64,000 bases of DNA from assembly GCF_000761245.1 (NCBI RefSeq), contig NZ_AWOR01000110.1:145786-209785 (forward strand), given 5' to 3'. The first letter of the stretch is position 1; every line of letters begins with the position of its first letter. Under the pieces are notes generated by a model. The model did not search any database, was not told the origin of the DNA, and saw nothing but the letters and a program-made list of their open reading frames with translations. Positions 48,462 to 59,325 of the stretch are shown here, in pieces. This stretch comes from Comamonas testosteroni (GTDB taxonomy: Bacteria > Pseudomonadota > Gammaproteobacteria > Burkholderiales > Burkholderiaceae_C). The position numbers were made by a program, and so were the translations under genes.

Positions 48462-48965
48462 ATGTCGGCACTCGTCGTCATGGGAGTTTCCGGCTGTGGC
48501 AAATCGAGCGCAGGAGAAGCCATCGCCCGGCAGCTGGGGTGGACCTTGGTGGAAGGAGACAGCTACCACTCCCCCCAGAGCGTGGCCAAGATGCAGGCCG
48601 GCATTGCCCTGACGGATGCCGACCGCGAAGGCTGGCTGGAACGCCTGGCGCAGCGACTGGCACAGGCAGATGCCGAGCACGGCCTGGTGCTGACCTGCTC
48701 GGCCCTCAAGCGCAAGTACCGCGACCAGTTGCGCAGCGCCCAGCAGCTGGGTTTTGTGTTTCTCGATCTCGACTACGCCACGGCCCTGGAACGCGTCCAG
48801 ACCCGACCTGGGCATTTTTTCTCGCCCGACCTGGTGGCCAACCAGTTCACGACGCTGGAAGACCCGCGCCAGGAGCCTGATGTTCTGACCGTCAGCGCCA
48901 CCATGAACCTCAACGATATCGCGCTCGCGGCCCGGCAATGGGCAAGGCGCGAATCCCAAGCATAA
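48462..48965 (+). CDS. gntK: Gluconokinase
   Basis: A 167-residue P-loop kinase that phosphorylates gluconate to 6-phosphogluconate. Walker A is VVMGVSGCGKSSAG. The gluconate-binding segment is VEGDSYHSPQSVAKMQAGIALTDADREGWL, and LTCSALKRKYRDQLR is the family lid motif. An in-frame ATG at 48429 would start only four bases after operator O2, so the ATG at 48462 is preferred; the extra eleven residues would add nothing recognisable. It feeds edd and eda downstream. The TRAP transporter follows after 20 bases. Confidence 0.92.
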   Translation: MSALVVMGVSGCGKSSAGEAIARQLGWTLVEGDSYHSPQSVAKMQAGIALTDADREGWLERLAQRLAQADAEHGLVLTCSALKRKYRDQLRSAQQLGFVFLDLDYATALERVQTRPGHFFSPDLVANQFTTLEDPRQEPDVLTVSATMNLNDIALAARQWARRESQA

Positions 48966-48985
48966 AAAACAGCAGGAGACAGCCA

Positions 48986-49492
48986 ATGTCTGAAGATCAA
49001 AAAGAGGCACAGGGTCGCAAGCCATGGCTCAAGCGCCTGGCCGAAGGCCTGATGGTGCTGGCCCTGGCCGGCATGGTGGTGGCCGTTTTCGTCAACGTGG
49101 TGCTGCGCTACGTTTTCCACACCAGCATCGTCTCCTATGAGGAGATCTCGCGCCTGCTGTTTGTGTGGCTGGTGGCCATCGGTGCCATCGTGGCGGCTTT
49201 TGAAGGCGCCCACCTGGGCTTCGACATGGTGACATCGCGGGTTGGCCCGATCACCCGCAAAGTTCTGTTCTGGGTCTCGCAACTGCTGATCGGCGCCTGC
49301 ATGGCCTTGCTGCTGTGGGGCTCCTGGGAGCAGGTCGTTGCCGGATGGAGCAGCTACAGCACCGTGCTCGGTTATCCCCTGGCCCTGGGTGCAGCGGCAA
49401 CGCTGGTGCTGGCCATAGGCATGCTGCTGGTCGTGGTGCGCGACATGCTGCGCGGCACCCCGGCCGAATCTTCTGAAACCAGCGTGGAGTAA
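48986..49492 (+). CDS. TRAP transporter small permease subunit (DctQ type), likely for gluconate
   Basis: A 168-residue inner-membrane protein with four helices, the small subunit of a tripartite ATP-independent transporter. The N-terminal LAEGLMVLALAGMVVAVFVNVVLRYVF and the middle SYEEISRLLFVWLVAIGAIVAA are typical of DctQ proteins. AGGAGACAGCCA precedes the start. It lies between gntK and the large permease, 10 bases before the latter. Substrate is inferred from the context. Confidence 0.92.
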   Translation: MSEDQKEAQGRKPWLKRLAEGLMVLALAGMVVAVFVNVVLRYVFHTSIVSYEEISRLLFVWLVAIGAIVAAFEGAHLGFDMVTSRVGPITRKVLFWVSQLLIGACMALLLWGSWEQVVAGWSSYSTVLGYPLALGAAATLVLAIGMLLVVVRDMLRGTPAESSETSVE

Positions 49493-49502
49493 GGAGAACG
49501 CC

Positions 49503-50783
49503 ATGATCGTCACTCTGATTTTTCTCTCCGTGCTGATCGGCGGCATGGTGATCGGCATGCCGATTGCGCATGCACTGATACTCACCGGCGTCGCCCTGAT
49601 GTGGCACCTGGACTTTTTCGACACCCAGCTGCTCGCACAGAACCTGCAAGCCGGGTTTGACAATTTCCCGCTGCTGGCCGTGCCCTTCTTCATCCTCGCG
49701 GGTGAGCTGATGAATGCCGGCGGCCTGTCGCGCCGCATCATCGATCTGGCCCGCGCCTTTGTCGGCCATATTCCGGGCGGCCTCGGTTATGTGGCCATCG
49801 GTGCAGCCGTGCTGCTGGCCTCGATGAGCGGCTCGGCCATTGCCGACACGGCCGCTCTGGCCACCATATTGCTGCCGATGATGCGCGACCAGAAGTATCC
49901 CGACAGCTACAGCGCCGGTCTGCTGGCTTCGGGCGGCATCATCGCCCCCATCATTCCGCCCTCGATGCCGTTCGTGATCTACGGCGTCACCACCAACACC
50001 TCCATCAGCAAGCTGTTTCTCTCGGGCGTCGTTCCCGGCTTGTTCATGGGCGGCTTTCTGATTGCCGCCTGGTGGTTCATCGCGCGCAAATACCAGCTGA
50101 CCTCGGGTGAGCGCGTGAGCTGGGGCCTGCGCCTCAAGGCTCTGGCCAAGAGCTTCTGGGCCATGATGATGCCGGTCATCATTCTGGGCGGCCTCAAGGG
50201 CGGCGTGTTCACGCCGACCGAAGCCGCCGTGGTGGCTGCGGTCTACGCGCTGTTTGTCTCCATGGTGGTCTATCGGGAGATGAGCTGGAGCAGGCTCTAC
50301 GAAGTTTTTCTGGGCGCATCCAAGACCACCGCCGTGGTGATGTTCCTTTGCGGCGCAGCCACCGTGACCGCCTACATGATCACGCTCGCCGACCTGCCCA
50401 ATATGCTGGCCGACAGCTTCTCGGGCCTGCTGGATCAGCCCATGCTCTTCATGGCCGTGATGATGCTCTTCCTGCTCGTGGTCGGTACCGCCATGGATCT
50501 GACCCCGACCATCCTGATCTTCGGCCCGGTCTGCGCACCGCTGGCCGTCAAGGCCGGCATCGATCCGGTGTACTTCGGCTTCATGTTCATCTATGTCGGC
50601 TGTATCGGCCTGATCACCCCTCCGGTGGGCACGGTGCAGAACGTGGTGGCCGGCGTGGGCAGGCTGCGCATGGAGACCGTGATCAAGGGCACCAATCCCT
50701 TCCTGATGGTTTATGTGCTGCTGGCAGCGCTCTTCGTGCTCTTCCCGCAACTGGTGACCGCGCCACTCAAGTGGATGCATTGA
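49503..50783 (+). CDS. TRAP transporter large permease subunit (DctM type), likely for gluconate
   Basis: A 426-residue membrane protein with about twelve helices that carries the sodium-driven transport path. LAVPFFILAGELMNAGGLSRRIIDLA and LLASMSGSAIADTAALATILLPMM are core motifs of DctM, and GLLASGGIIAPIIPPSMPFVIYG follows. A TAAGGAG ribosome binding site lies directly after the dctQ stop. The neighbours gntK, edd and eda suggest gluconate or a related sugar acid as substrate. Confidence 0.94.
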   Translation: MIVTLIFLSVLIGGMVIGMPIAHALILTGVALMWHLDFFDTQLLAQNLQAGFDNFPLLAVPFFILAGELMNAGGLSRRIIDLARAFVGHIPGGLGYVAIGAAVLLASMSGSAIADTAALATILLPMMRDQKYPDSYSAGLLASGGIIAPIIPPSMPFVIYGVTTNTSISKLFLSGVVPGLFMGGFLIAAWWFIARKYQLTSGERVSWGLRLKALAKSFWAMMMPVIILGGLKGGVFTPTEAAVVAAVYALFVSMVVYREMSWSRLYEVFLGASKTTAVVMFLCGAATVTAYMITLADLPNMLADSFSGLLDQPMLFMAVMMLFLLVVGTAMDLTPTILIFGPVCAPLAVKAGIDPVYFGFMFIYVGCIGLITPPVGTVQNVVAGVGRLRMETVIKGTNPFLMVYVLLAALFVLFPQLVTAPLKWMH

Positions 50784-50814
50784 AGACCAGGCGATGACGA
50801 TCTCGAGAACTCTC

Positions 50815-50862
50815 AAATCAATAGCTGTCAACGCTTACTACATAAGCGATACAGGAAAATTT
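50815..50862 (+). repeat. Short member of the dispersed intergenic repeat family
   Basis: AAATCAATAGCTGTC is followed by a small hairpin CGCTTA-CTACA-TAAGCG (50832-50848). It is alignable to the minus-strand element at 38131-38180 and to the second half of copy C. It lies between the TRAP large permease and the binding protein genes and could tune their relative expression. Confidence 0.5.
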
Positions 50863-50907
50863 CACTTCAACCAAAGGGCCCAGGCCCAAACAAGCAAGGA
50901 GACGGGT

Positions 50908-51915
50908 ATGCGTATCAAATTTGCAGTCGCAGGACTCACGGCAATGCTGCTGGCCGCCGGCGCCGTTCAGGCCCAGGACTTCAAACCCCGCCTGGTGCGG
51001 TTCGGCTATGGCCTGGTGGAAGACTCCAACCAGGGTCGTGCGGTGCGCATGTTCGCCAAGGAAGTGGAAAAGGCCAGCGGTGGCAAGATGAAGGTCCGCG
51101 CCATCGGCAACGCCTCGCTGGGATCGGACACCCAGATGCAGCAGGCCCTGATCGGCGGTGCCCAGGAAATGATGGTTGGCTCCACCGCCACGCTGGTGGG
51201 TCTGTCGCCAGAAATGGCGATCTGGGACACCCCTTTTCTGTTTGCCAACACCAAGGAGGCCGATGCCGTGCTGGACGGCCCCGTGGGAGAAAAGGTCAAG
51301 GCCAGCCTGGAGCCCAAAGGCATGGTGGGCCTGGTCTATTGGGAAAACGGCTTTCGCAATCTGACCAACAACAAGCGCCCCATCACCAAGCTGGAAGATC
51401 TGCAGGACGTGAAGCTGCGCGTGATGCAGAACAACGTCTTCCTGGACAGCTTCAAGACCCTGGGCGCCAATGCCGTGCCCCTGCCCTTCTCCGAGCTGTT
51501 CACGGCGCTGGAAACCAAGGCCGTGGACGGTCAGGAAAACCCCTTCAACACGGTGCTGTCGAGCAAGTTCTATGAAGTGCAGAAGTACCTGACCGTCTCC
51601 AACCATGTCTACAGCCCCTGGATCGTGACGGTCAGCAAGAAGTGGTGGGACACACTGAGCCCTGCCGAGAAGAAGGTGCTGCAGGACGCTGCGATCAAAA
51701 GCCGTGAATTCGAGCGCAAGGACACGCGCGAAGAAGCCGCCAAGGCTCTGGCCGAGATCAAGACCAAGGGCATGCAGGTCAACGAATTGCCGGCCGCAGA
51801 AGCAGGCCGCATGCGCGACAAGCTCGGCGCCGTCAATGCCAGCATTGCCAAATCCGTGGGTCAAGGCACCTGGGACTCTGTGCAGACCGCCGTCAAGCAA
51901 GCTCGCGCCAAATAA
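50908..51915 (+). CDS. TRAP transporter substrate-binding protein (DctP type), likely for gluconate
   Basis: A 335-residue periplasmic receptor. The signal peptide MRIKFAVAGLTAMLLAAGAVQAQ is cut after AQA. The DctP domain shows GYGLVEDSNQGRAVRMFAKEVEKASGGKMKV, the substrate-carboxylate arginine in DVKLRVMQNNVF, and the late KAVDGQENPFNTVLSSKFYEVQKYLT. AAGGAGACGGGT precedes the start. A 124-base gap with a hairpin-forming repeat separates it from dctM, which may allow higher expression of the binding protein. Confidence 0.94.
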   Translation: MRIKFAVAGLTAMLLAAGAVQAQDFKPRLVRFGYGLVEDSNQGRAVRMFAKEVEKASGGKMKVRAIGNASLGSDTQMQQALIGGAQEMMVGSTATLVGLSPEMAIWDTPFLFANTKEADAVLDGPVGEKVKASLEPKGMVGLVYWENGFRNLTNNKRPITKLEDLQDVKLRVMQNNVFLDSFKTLGANAVPLPFSELFTALETKAVDGQENPFNTVLSSKFYEVQKYLTVSNHVYSPWIVTVSKKWWDTLSPAEKKVLQDAAIKSREFERKDTREEAAKALAEIKTKGMQVNELPAAEAGRMRDKLGAVNASIAKSVGQGTWDSVQTAVKQARAK

Positions 51916-52014
51916 GCGCGCAACCATGCAGCCATGCCCCGCGCATGGCTCTGACTCATTCCAAGACAATGCCTGCGCCCGAAGCACAGGCATTGCTGCC
52001 CAAGGACTTTCATC

Positions 52015-53846
<1,832 letters not shown>

Positions 53847-53862
<16 letters not shown>

Positions 53863-54494
53863 CCGCCTTGTCCATCATGCAGGATGCACCGGTGATTCCG
53901 GTCATCGTGCTGCACAGCACGGAACATGCAGTACCCATGGCCGAAGCATTGCTGGCCGGCGGCATCAGGGTTCTGGAGGTCACGCTGCGCACGCCTGAGG
54001 GTCTGGCATGCATAGAGGCCATCGCCAAGCAGTTGCCCGAAGCCATCGTCGGTGCGGGCACCGTGCGCAATGCGGCCGATGCCGCGGCGGCAGCTCGGGC
54101 CGGTGCAAGGTTTGCTGTCAGCCCCGGCTACACCGGCAAGCTGGGCCAGGCCTGCCGCGATCTGAACCTGCCGCTGCTGCCCGGTGTCGCAACCAGCAGC
54201 GAAATCATGATGGCTCAGGAAGACGGCTTTACCGAGCTCAAGTTCTTCCCCGCCGTGCAGTCGGGCGGCATCCAGATGCTGAAGGCCTGGCAAGGTCCGT
54301 TCGGGGAGCTGCGTTTCTGCCCCACGGGAGGCATTTCGCCCAGCAACGCGGCGGAGTTTCTGGCGCTGTCCAATGTGGTCTGCGTGGGCGGCTCCTGGCT
54401 GGTCCCCACCAATGCCGTGGAGAGTGGCAACTGGTCGCTGATCACCGGGCTGGCTCAGGCCACGCAGGCGCTGAGAGGCTCCCGCACGGCCTGA
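53847..54494 (+). CDS. eda: 2-keto-3-deoxy-6-phosphogluconate aldolase
   Basis: A 215-residue class I aldolase that splits KDPG into pyruvate and glyceraldehyde 3-phosphate. The catalytic glutamate lies in LEVTLRTPEGL, AIVGAGTVRN follows, and the Schiff-base lysine is in GFTELKFFPAVQSGG. GAAGGAG, located within the end of edd, selects the ATG at 53847 over an upstream TTG. Last gene of the gluconate series, followed by a strong terminator. Confidence 0.96.
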
Positions 54495-54517
54495 GCAGGA
54501 CAAGGCCTTGTCCATAA

Positions 54518-54551
54518 AAAAGCCCGGTCAGCGCAAGCCGACCGGGCTTTT
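54518..54551. terminator. Bidirectional terminator between eda and cydX
   Basis: AAAAGCCCGGTC pairs perfectly with GACCGGGCTTTT around a 10-base loop. It ends the gluconate operon on the plus strand and the cyd operon on the minus strand. Confidence 0.92.
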
Positions 54552-54566
54552 CCACGTCTTGGCGAC

Positions 54567-54707
54567 TCAGGCGTCCGGCAGCGACTTGGTTCGCTCCAGA
54601 AGCTTGCGACGCGTTGCCTCGTCATCCATCAGCTCGAACCAGATCGCATTGAGCACGGCAAAGGCTGCTGCCAGCGGCAGACCCAGCAACCAGGCGAAAT
54701 ACCACAT
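54567..54707 (-). CDS. cydX: Cytochrome bd oxidase small subunit CydX
   Basis: A 46-residue single-helix protein beginning MWYFAWLLGLPLAAAFAVLNAIW, the diagnostic start of CydX, with a charged tail (ELMDDEATRRKLLERTKSLPDA). CydX binds CydA and stabilises the haems of cytochrome bd. AAGGAAAC precedes the ATG. It is the last gene of cydDCABX, 104 bases after cydB, and is followed by a terminator. Confidence 0.92.
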   Translation of the reverse strand: MWYFAWLLGLPLAAAFAVLNAIWFELMDDEATRRKLLERTKSLPDA

Positions 54708-54811
54708 AAGTTTCCTTTCATTCAGCCCATCCAATGCATGGGCCAACAATATTCGAACCGCCCCTCACACCGAAGGAAGAACACAGCATGGCGTCTGAGG
54801 GGCATCCCATC

Positions 54812-55966
54812 TCAATACGAGTGGCCCTGCCCGGTCACGATGGCTTTCACGTCCACCTTGCCTCGCAGCACCGAGTACACCCAGCTGGTGTAGGCCAGGA
54901 TCAACGGCAGGAAGATCAGCACGCAAACCAGCATGATGAACAGCACGACATGGCTGGAGGACGAATCCCAGACCGTCAGACTGAAGCGCGGATCAATGCT
55001 GGAGGGCAGGATCATGGGGAACATGGCTGCGCCCACGGTCAGGATGATTCCGGCAATCGCCAGGCCGCTTGCCAGCAGCGCCAGCCACTCGCGACGGCCG
55101 CGCAAGCCGATGGCCACGATAAGCGGCATGAGCAGGCCGATACCGGGCACCAGCCAGAGCAAGGGATAGGACCTGAAGTTGGCCATCCATGCACCGGCCG
55201 CCACGGCTGCGGTCTTGTTCAAGGGGTTGGAGGGACCGACGGGGTTGATCTCGCTGGTAATCACATAGCCGTTGATGCCCGTAGCCAGCCACAGGCCGGC
55301 AGCTGCAAACAGCACGGTGGTCAACACGGCAAACCATGTGCCGTACCTGGCGGCGCGGCTGGCGACTTCGCCGTCGGTCTTGAACATCAGCCAGGCTGCA
55401 CCATGCATGAGCAGCATGGACAGCGAGACCAGACCGCACAGCAGTGCAAAAGGCGTGAGCAGACCAAAGAAGCTGCCATCGTAGTAAATGCGCATATCGT
55501 CACCCAGACGAAATGGCACGCCGAGAATCACATTGCCCACGGCCACGCCGAACAGCAGTGCAGGCACCAGGCCCGTGATGCACAGCACCCAGTCCCAGCG
55601 GTTGCGCCAGGCTGCGTCCTCATGCTTGCTGCGAAACTTGAACGCCACGGGACGCAGGATCAGCGGCACCAGCACGGCAAACATGGCCAGGTAAAAGCCC
55701 GAGAAGGACACGGCGTAAAGCTGGGGCCAGGCCGCAAAGATGGCGCCACCGCCCAGAATCAGCCACACCTGATTGCCTTCCCACACGGGGCCGACGGAGT
55801 TGATGGCCGTGCGGCGCTCGACGTCGGTCTTGGCCGTGGCCCGCAGCAGGCCCATGGCGCCGAGGTCAAAGCCGTCGGTGACGGCAAAGCCCACCAGCAG
55901 CACGCCGAGCAGCAGCCACCAGATGAGGCGCAGCACGTCATATGAAATCAGTTCATGCAAGATCAT
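54812..55966 (-). CDS. cydB: Cytochrome bd ubiquinol oxidase subunit II
   Basis: A 384-residue inner-membrane subunit with about nine helices, structurally similar to CydA but without haem. The start MILHELISYDVLRLIWWLLLGVLLVGFAVTDGFDLGAM is typical, with the conserved DGFDLG, and VGPVWEGNQVWLILGGGAIFAAWP follows. It forms the bd-type oxidase that reduces oxygen with high affinity. Located 13 bases after cydA. Confidence 0.96.
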   Translation of the reverse strand: MILHELISYDVLRLIWWLLLGVLLVGFAVTDGFDLGAMGLLRATAKTDVERRTAINSVGPVWEGNQVWLILGGGAIFAAWPQLYAVSFSGFYLAMFAVLVPLILRPVAFKFRSKHEDAAWRNRWDWVLCITGLVPALLFGVAVGNVILGVPFRLGDDMRIYYDGSFFGLLTPFALLCGLVSLSMLLMHGAAWLMFKTDGEVASRAARYGTWFAVLTTVLFAAAGLWLATGINGYVITSEINPVGPSNPLNKTAAVAAGAWMANFRSYPLLWLVPGIGLLMPLIVAIGLRGRREWLALLASGLAIAGIILTVGAAMFPMILPSSIDPRFSLTVWDSSSSHVVLFIMLVCVLIFLPLILAYTSWVYSVLRGKVDVKAIVTGQGHSY

Positions 55967-55979
55967 TTGGTTGCTCCTC

Positions 55980-57569
55980 TCAGCTTTGGCCGCGTGCCAG
56001 CTTCTTGATCATGGGTTCGTAGAGGCTGAGGTGAGGTTCGCTCTCATGCTCGGGCCCCTTCTTGATGGCCTTGACCATCAGCTTGAGCTCGATAACCAGC
56101 AGCACGGTATAGATCAGCACAAAGCCGGCAATGGTCAGCAGCAGCGTCTTCGCGCCCAGATTGGAAACCGCCATGGCCGTGGGCAGCACGCCTTCGATGA
56201 TCCAGGGCTGACGACCCAGCTCGGCCACCACCCAGCCGCATTCGGCGGCGATCCAGGGCAGCGGAATCGAGAACACGGCAACCTTGAGCAGCCAGGGGTA
56301 GGCATCAAGCCTGTGGCGGGCAGCCAGCCAGAAGAAGGTGCCGGTCAGCACGATGAAGAACATGCCCAGGGCCACCATGATGCGGAAGGTCCAGAACAGC
56401 GGCCCCACCGGCGGCACGGTATCCATTGCCGCCTGGTGGATCTGCGCTTCGGTCGCCTTGCGGGGATCATCCACATAGCGCATCAGCAGCAGGGCGTAGC
56501 CCAGATTGGCGCCGTTGTTCTCAAACCGCAGGCGTGCCTCGGCGGGAATCTCGGCATCGGTCCTGACCTTGCGAATGGTCTGCAACGCGTCGTAGGCGTC
56601 GATACCGTTGCGGATATTGCCCTCGGCGCTCTTGACCAATTCGTTGATGCCGGGAATTTGGGTGTCCAGAGAACGCGTGCCGATCAGGCCCATGACCCAT
56701 GGGATGTGCACGGCAAAGTGGGTCTCGCGCGCCTCGCGGTCGGGGAAGCCAAAGGCCGTGAAGGAAGCCGGTGCGGGCTCGGTCTCCCACATGGCTTCGA
56801 TCGACGCCAGCTTCATCTTCTGGTGTTCGGATGACAAATAGCCGGATTCGTCACCCAGCACCACCACCGACAGCGAAGCAGCCAGACCAAAGGATGCGGC
56901 CACCGTCATCGAGCGCTTGGCCAGATGGATGTGACGCCCCTTGAGCAGATACCAGGCCGAAATGCCCAGCACGAACAGCGAGGCCATGACGTAGCCCGCC
57001 GACACCGTGTGCACGAACTTGGCCTGCGCCACGGGATTGGTGAGCACGGCAAAGAAGTCATTCACTTCCATGCGCATGGTCTGGGGGTTGAAAGTCGCCC
57101 CCACGGGATTCTGCATCCAGCCATTGGCGACCAGAATCCACAGCGCCGAGAAGTTGGTGCCTATGGCCATCAGGCAGGTGACGATCAGGTGCTTGACCTT
57201 GGAGAGGCGATCCCAGCCAAAGAAGAACAGGCCGACAAAGGTCGCCTCCATGAAGAAGGCCATCAAACCCTCGATCGCCAGCGGCGCACCAAAGATGTCG
57301 CCCACATAGTGGCTGTAGTAGCTCCAGTTCATGCCGAACTGGAACTCCATCACCACGCCGGTGGCCACACCCATGGCGAAGTTGATGCCGAACAGCACGC
57401 CCCAGAACTTGGTCATGTCGCGCCAGATGGCTCGTCCGGTCATCACATACACCGTCTCCATGATGGCGACGAGTATGGACAGGCCCAGTGTCAGCGGCAC
57501 AAACAGAAAGTGGTAGAGCGCCGTTATCGCAAACTGCAGTCGCGATAAATCGACGATATCGAGGTCCAT
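55980..57569 (-). CDS. cydA: Cytochrome bd ubiquinol oxidase subunit I
   Basis: A 529-residue inner-membrane subunit carrying haems b558, b595 and d and the quinol-binding Q loop. The N-terminal LSRLQFAITALYHFLFVPLTLGLS contains the first haem histidine. The Q loop is long as in E. coli, and the signature GRQPWIIEGVLPT is present. The length is close to the E. coli protein (522). It is the third gene of cydDCABX and follows cydC by 31 bases. Confidence 0.97.
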   Translation of the reverse strand: MDLDIVDLSRLQFAITALYHFLFVPLTLGLSILVAIMETVYVMTGRAIWRDMTKFWGVLFGINFAMGVATGVVMEFQFGMNWSYYSHYVGDIFGAPLAIEGLMAFFMEATFVGLFFFGWDRLSKVKHLIVTCLMAIGTNFSALWILVANGWMQNPVGATFNPQTMRMEVNDFFAVLTNPVAQAKFVHTVSAGYVMASLFVLGISAWYLLKGRHIHLAKRSMTVAASFGLAASLSVVVLGDESGYLSSEHQKMKLASIEAMWETEPAPASFTAFGFPDREARETHFAVHIPWVMGLIGTRSLDTQIPGINELVKSAEGNIRNGIDAYDALQTIRKVRTDAEIPAEARLRFENNGANLGYALLLMRYVDDPRKATEAQIHQAAMDTVPPVGPLFWTFRIMVALGMFFIVLTGTFFWLAARHRLDAYPWLLKVAVFSIPLPWIAAECGWVVAELGRQPWIIEGVLPTAMAVSNLGAKTLLLTIAGFVLIYTVLLVIELKLMVKAIKKGPEHESEPHLSLYEPMIKKLARGQS

Positions 57570-57600
57570 GGTCAGGTCCTTTCTCTCGGTACTTCAAAAA

Positions 57601-59325
57601 TCAATCGGAAAAACATATGTACTGCGGTGCAACAGCACCCAGCGCATCGGGTCGCAGCCTTGCCATCAGCTGCTCAAACTCTGGGGTGCCACGCCGGGCT
57701 TGCGCTCTCACCCGTCCTGCCTGCAGATACACAATGCGGTCGGCGAGGCTCGCCTCACGCTGCCAATGCGTAGCAAAAATCAGCGTTCGCGCGCCGCTCT
57801 CAGCCGCCTGCACCAACCGCTTCAGCACATCGGCAGCAGTGACGGCATCCAGTCCCTCGGTCACCTCATCGAGCAGCCAGCAGCGGTCTGGGCTCAGCAG
57901 CAACCTGGCCAGTGCCAGCCGGCGCGACTGGCCTCCGGACAGACCCAGACCACCTTCACCTAGCATGGTGTCCAGCCCCTGTGGCAGGGCCATGACGTCG
58001 CTTCTAAGACCTGCAGCCTGCAGGACGCCCCACAGCTGCTCATCGTCGGCCTCGGCATCGGCAAGCCTCAGGTTGTTGCGCAGGCTGTCCTGAAAAAGCT
58101 CGGTTCTCTGTGTCATCCAGCTGCAACTGCGGGCCTGAACCACGCCTTCGTTCGGCTGAAGCTCACCAGCCATCAAATGCAGCAAGCTGGTCTTGCCTGC
58201 ACCACTGCTGCCGATCAGCGCCACGCGCTCGCCCTGGCGCACGTTCAGGTCTATCGGACCCAATTGACGAAGCCGGACAGCCTGCAGGCTGACGGCCAGC
58301 TTCTGCATGGGCTGCGGCGGGTTCTCTGCCGCTTCGGCCTTGGCCGCCAGCGAGGGAGTCAGCCTGCGCAGCGCCAGCCAGGTACGCCCGGCCTGCTCAG
58401 CCCCTCTGCGCAGAGCTGCAAACGGCTCCATTGCCGACAGTGCCAGCAAAATACCAAGCGCAGCAACCGGCGCGTTGATGCGCCCCTGCTCCATCAACCA
58501 GGCCATCAGCAGCACGGATGCGCTCAAGGTAATGGCAGACACCGCACCATAAGCCTGAGCGGCAGCAGCTTCGGATTGATAAAGCCGCTCATCGGCCTGG
58601 GCGCAGCGCGCATCGCTGTGCAGCACTTGCTGCACCTGGGCGGGCAACTGGCCTGCCATCAGCAGCTCGGTCTGGCCGGCAACCAGATCCACGGTCTGGG
58701 CACGCATGGCTTCCAGTGCCATGGCACGGCGTACGGCGGCCTTGCGGCTGCGCAAACCATGCCACAGGGCAATGCCCCAGCCAGCCAGCAGCAGCCACGC
58801 CAGGGTCAACAGACCCAGCCACCAGCGCATGAATCCGTAGGCCAGAGCCGCCAGCAAGGCCGCGCCCAGCGCCGCTACGGCAGGTACCAGCAGGCGCAGA
58901 TAAAGATTGTCCAGGGCATCTACATCGGCGGTCAGACGCTGCAACAGCCTTGCCGGGCGCTGCAGCAACAGGCGGGCGCCCTGCGGGCGAGCCCAGCTCA
59001 GAAACAGTCTCTGGCGCAAAGCGGCCAGCACGGCCAGCGTGGCGTCGTGAGTCACCAGGCGCTCGGCATAGCGGGCACCGGTGCGGCCCACGGCCAGCAG
59101 GCGAATGCCGGCCGAGGGCATGAACACATCGAACACCAGGGCTGTGGCTGGCACCAGCCCGGCCAGGGCCGTGGCCGTGATGAACCAGCCCGACAAGCCC
59201 AGCAATGCCATGCCCATCAGCACCGTGAGCGCAGCCAGGGCGGCACCGCCCAGCCAGAGCTTGCGCGGCGCCATCTGGCCCAGCAGCTTCAGCATCTCGC
59301 GCATTGAAATGGCTTGCTGCTTCAT
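57601..59325 (-). CDS. cydC: Heterodimeric ABC exporter subunit CydC (cytochrome bd assembly)
   Basis: A 574-residue ABC half-transporter. About six membrane helices (residues 18-310) are followed by an ATPase domain with Walker A IGSSGAGKTS, signature LSGGQSRRLALARLL and Walker B CWLLDEVTEGLD. With CydD it exports thiols and supports haem handling needed for assembly of cytochrome bd. Its start overlaps the cydD stop by four bases. The final residues (VAPQYICFSD) are somewhat unusual but in frame. Confidence 0.93.
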   Translation of the reverse strand: MKQQAISMREMLKLLGQMAPRKLWLGGAALAALTVLMGMALLGLSGWFITATALAGLVPATALVFDVFMPSAGIRLLAVGRTGARYAERLVTHDATLAVLAALRQRLFLSWARPQGARLLLQRPARLLQRLTADVDALDNLYLRLLVPAVAALGAALLAALAYGFMRWWLGLLTLAWLLLAGWGIALWHGLRSRKAAVRRAMALEAMRAQTVDLVAGQTELLMAGQLPAQVQQVLHSDARCAQADERLYQSEAAAAQAYGAVSAITLSASVLLMAWLMEQGRINAPVAALGILLALSAMEPFAALRRGAEQAGRTWLALRRLTPSLAAKAEAAENPPQPMQKLAVSLQAVRLRQLGPIDLNVRQGERVALIGSSGAGKTSLLHLMAGELQPNEGVVQARSCSWMTQRTELFQDSLRNNLRLADAEADDEQLWGVLQAAGLRSDVMALPQGLDTMLGEGGLGLSGGQSRRLALARLLLSPDRCWLLDEVTEGLDAVTAADVLKRLVQAAESGARTLIFATHWQREASLADRIVYLQAGRVRAQARRGTPEFEQLMARLRPDALGAVAPQYICFSD

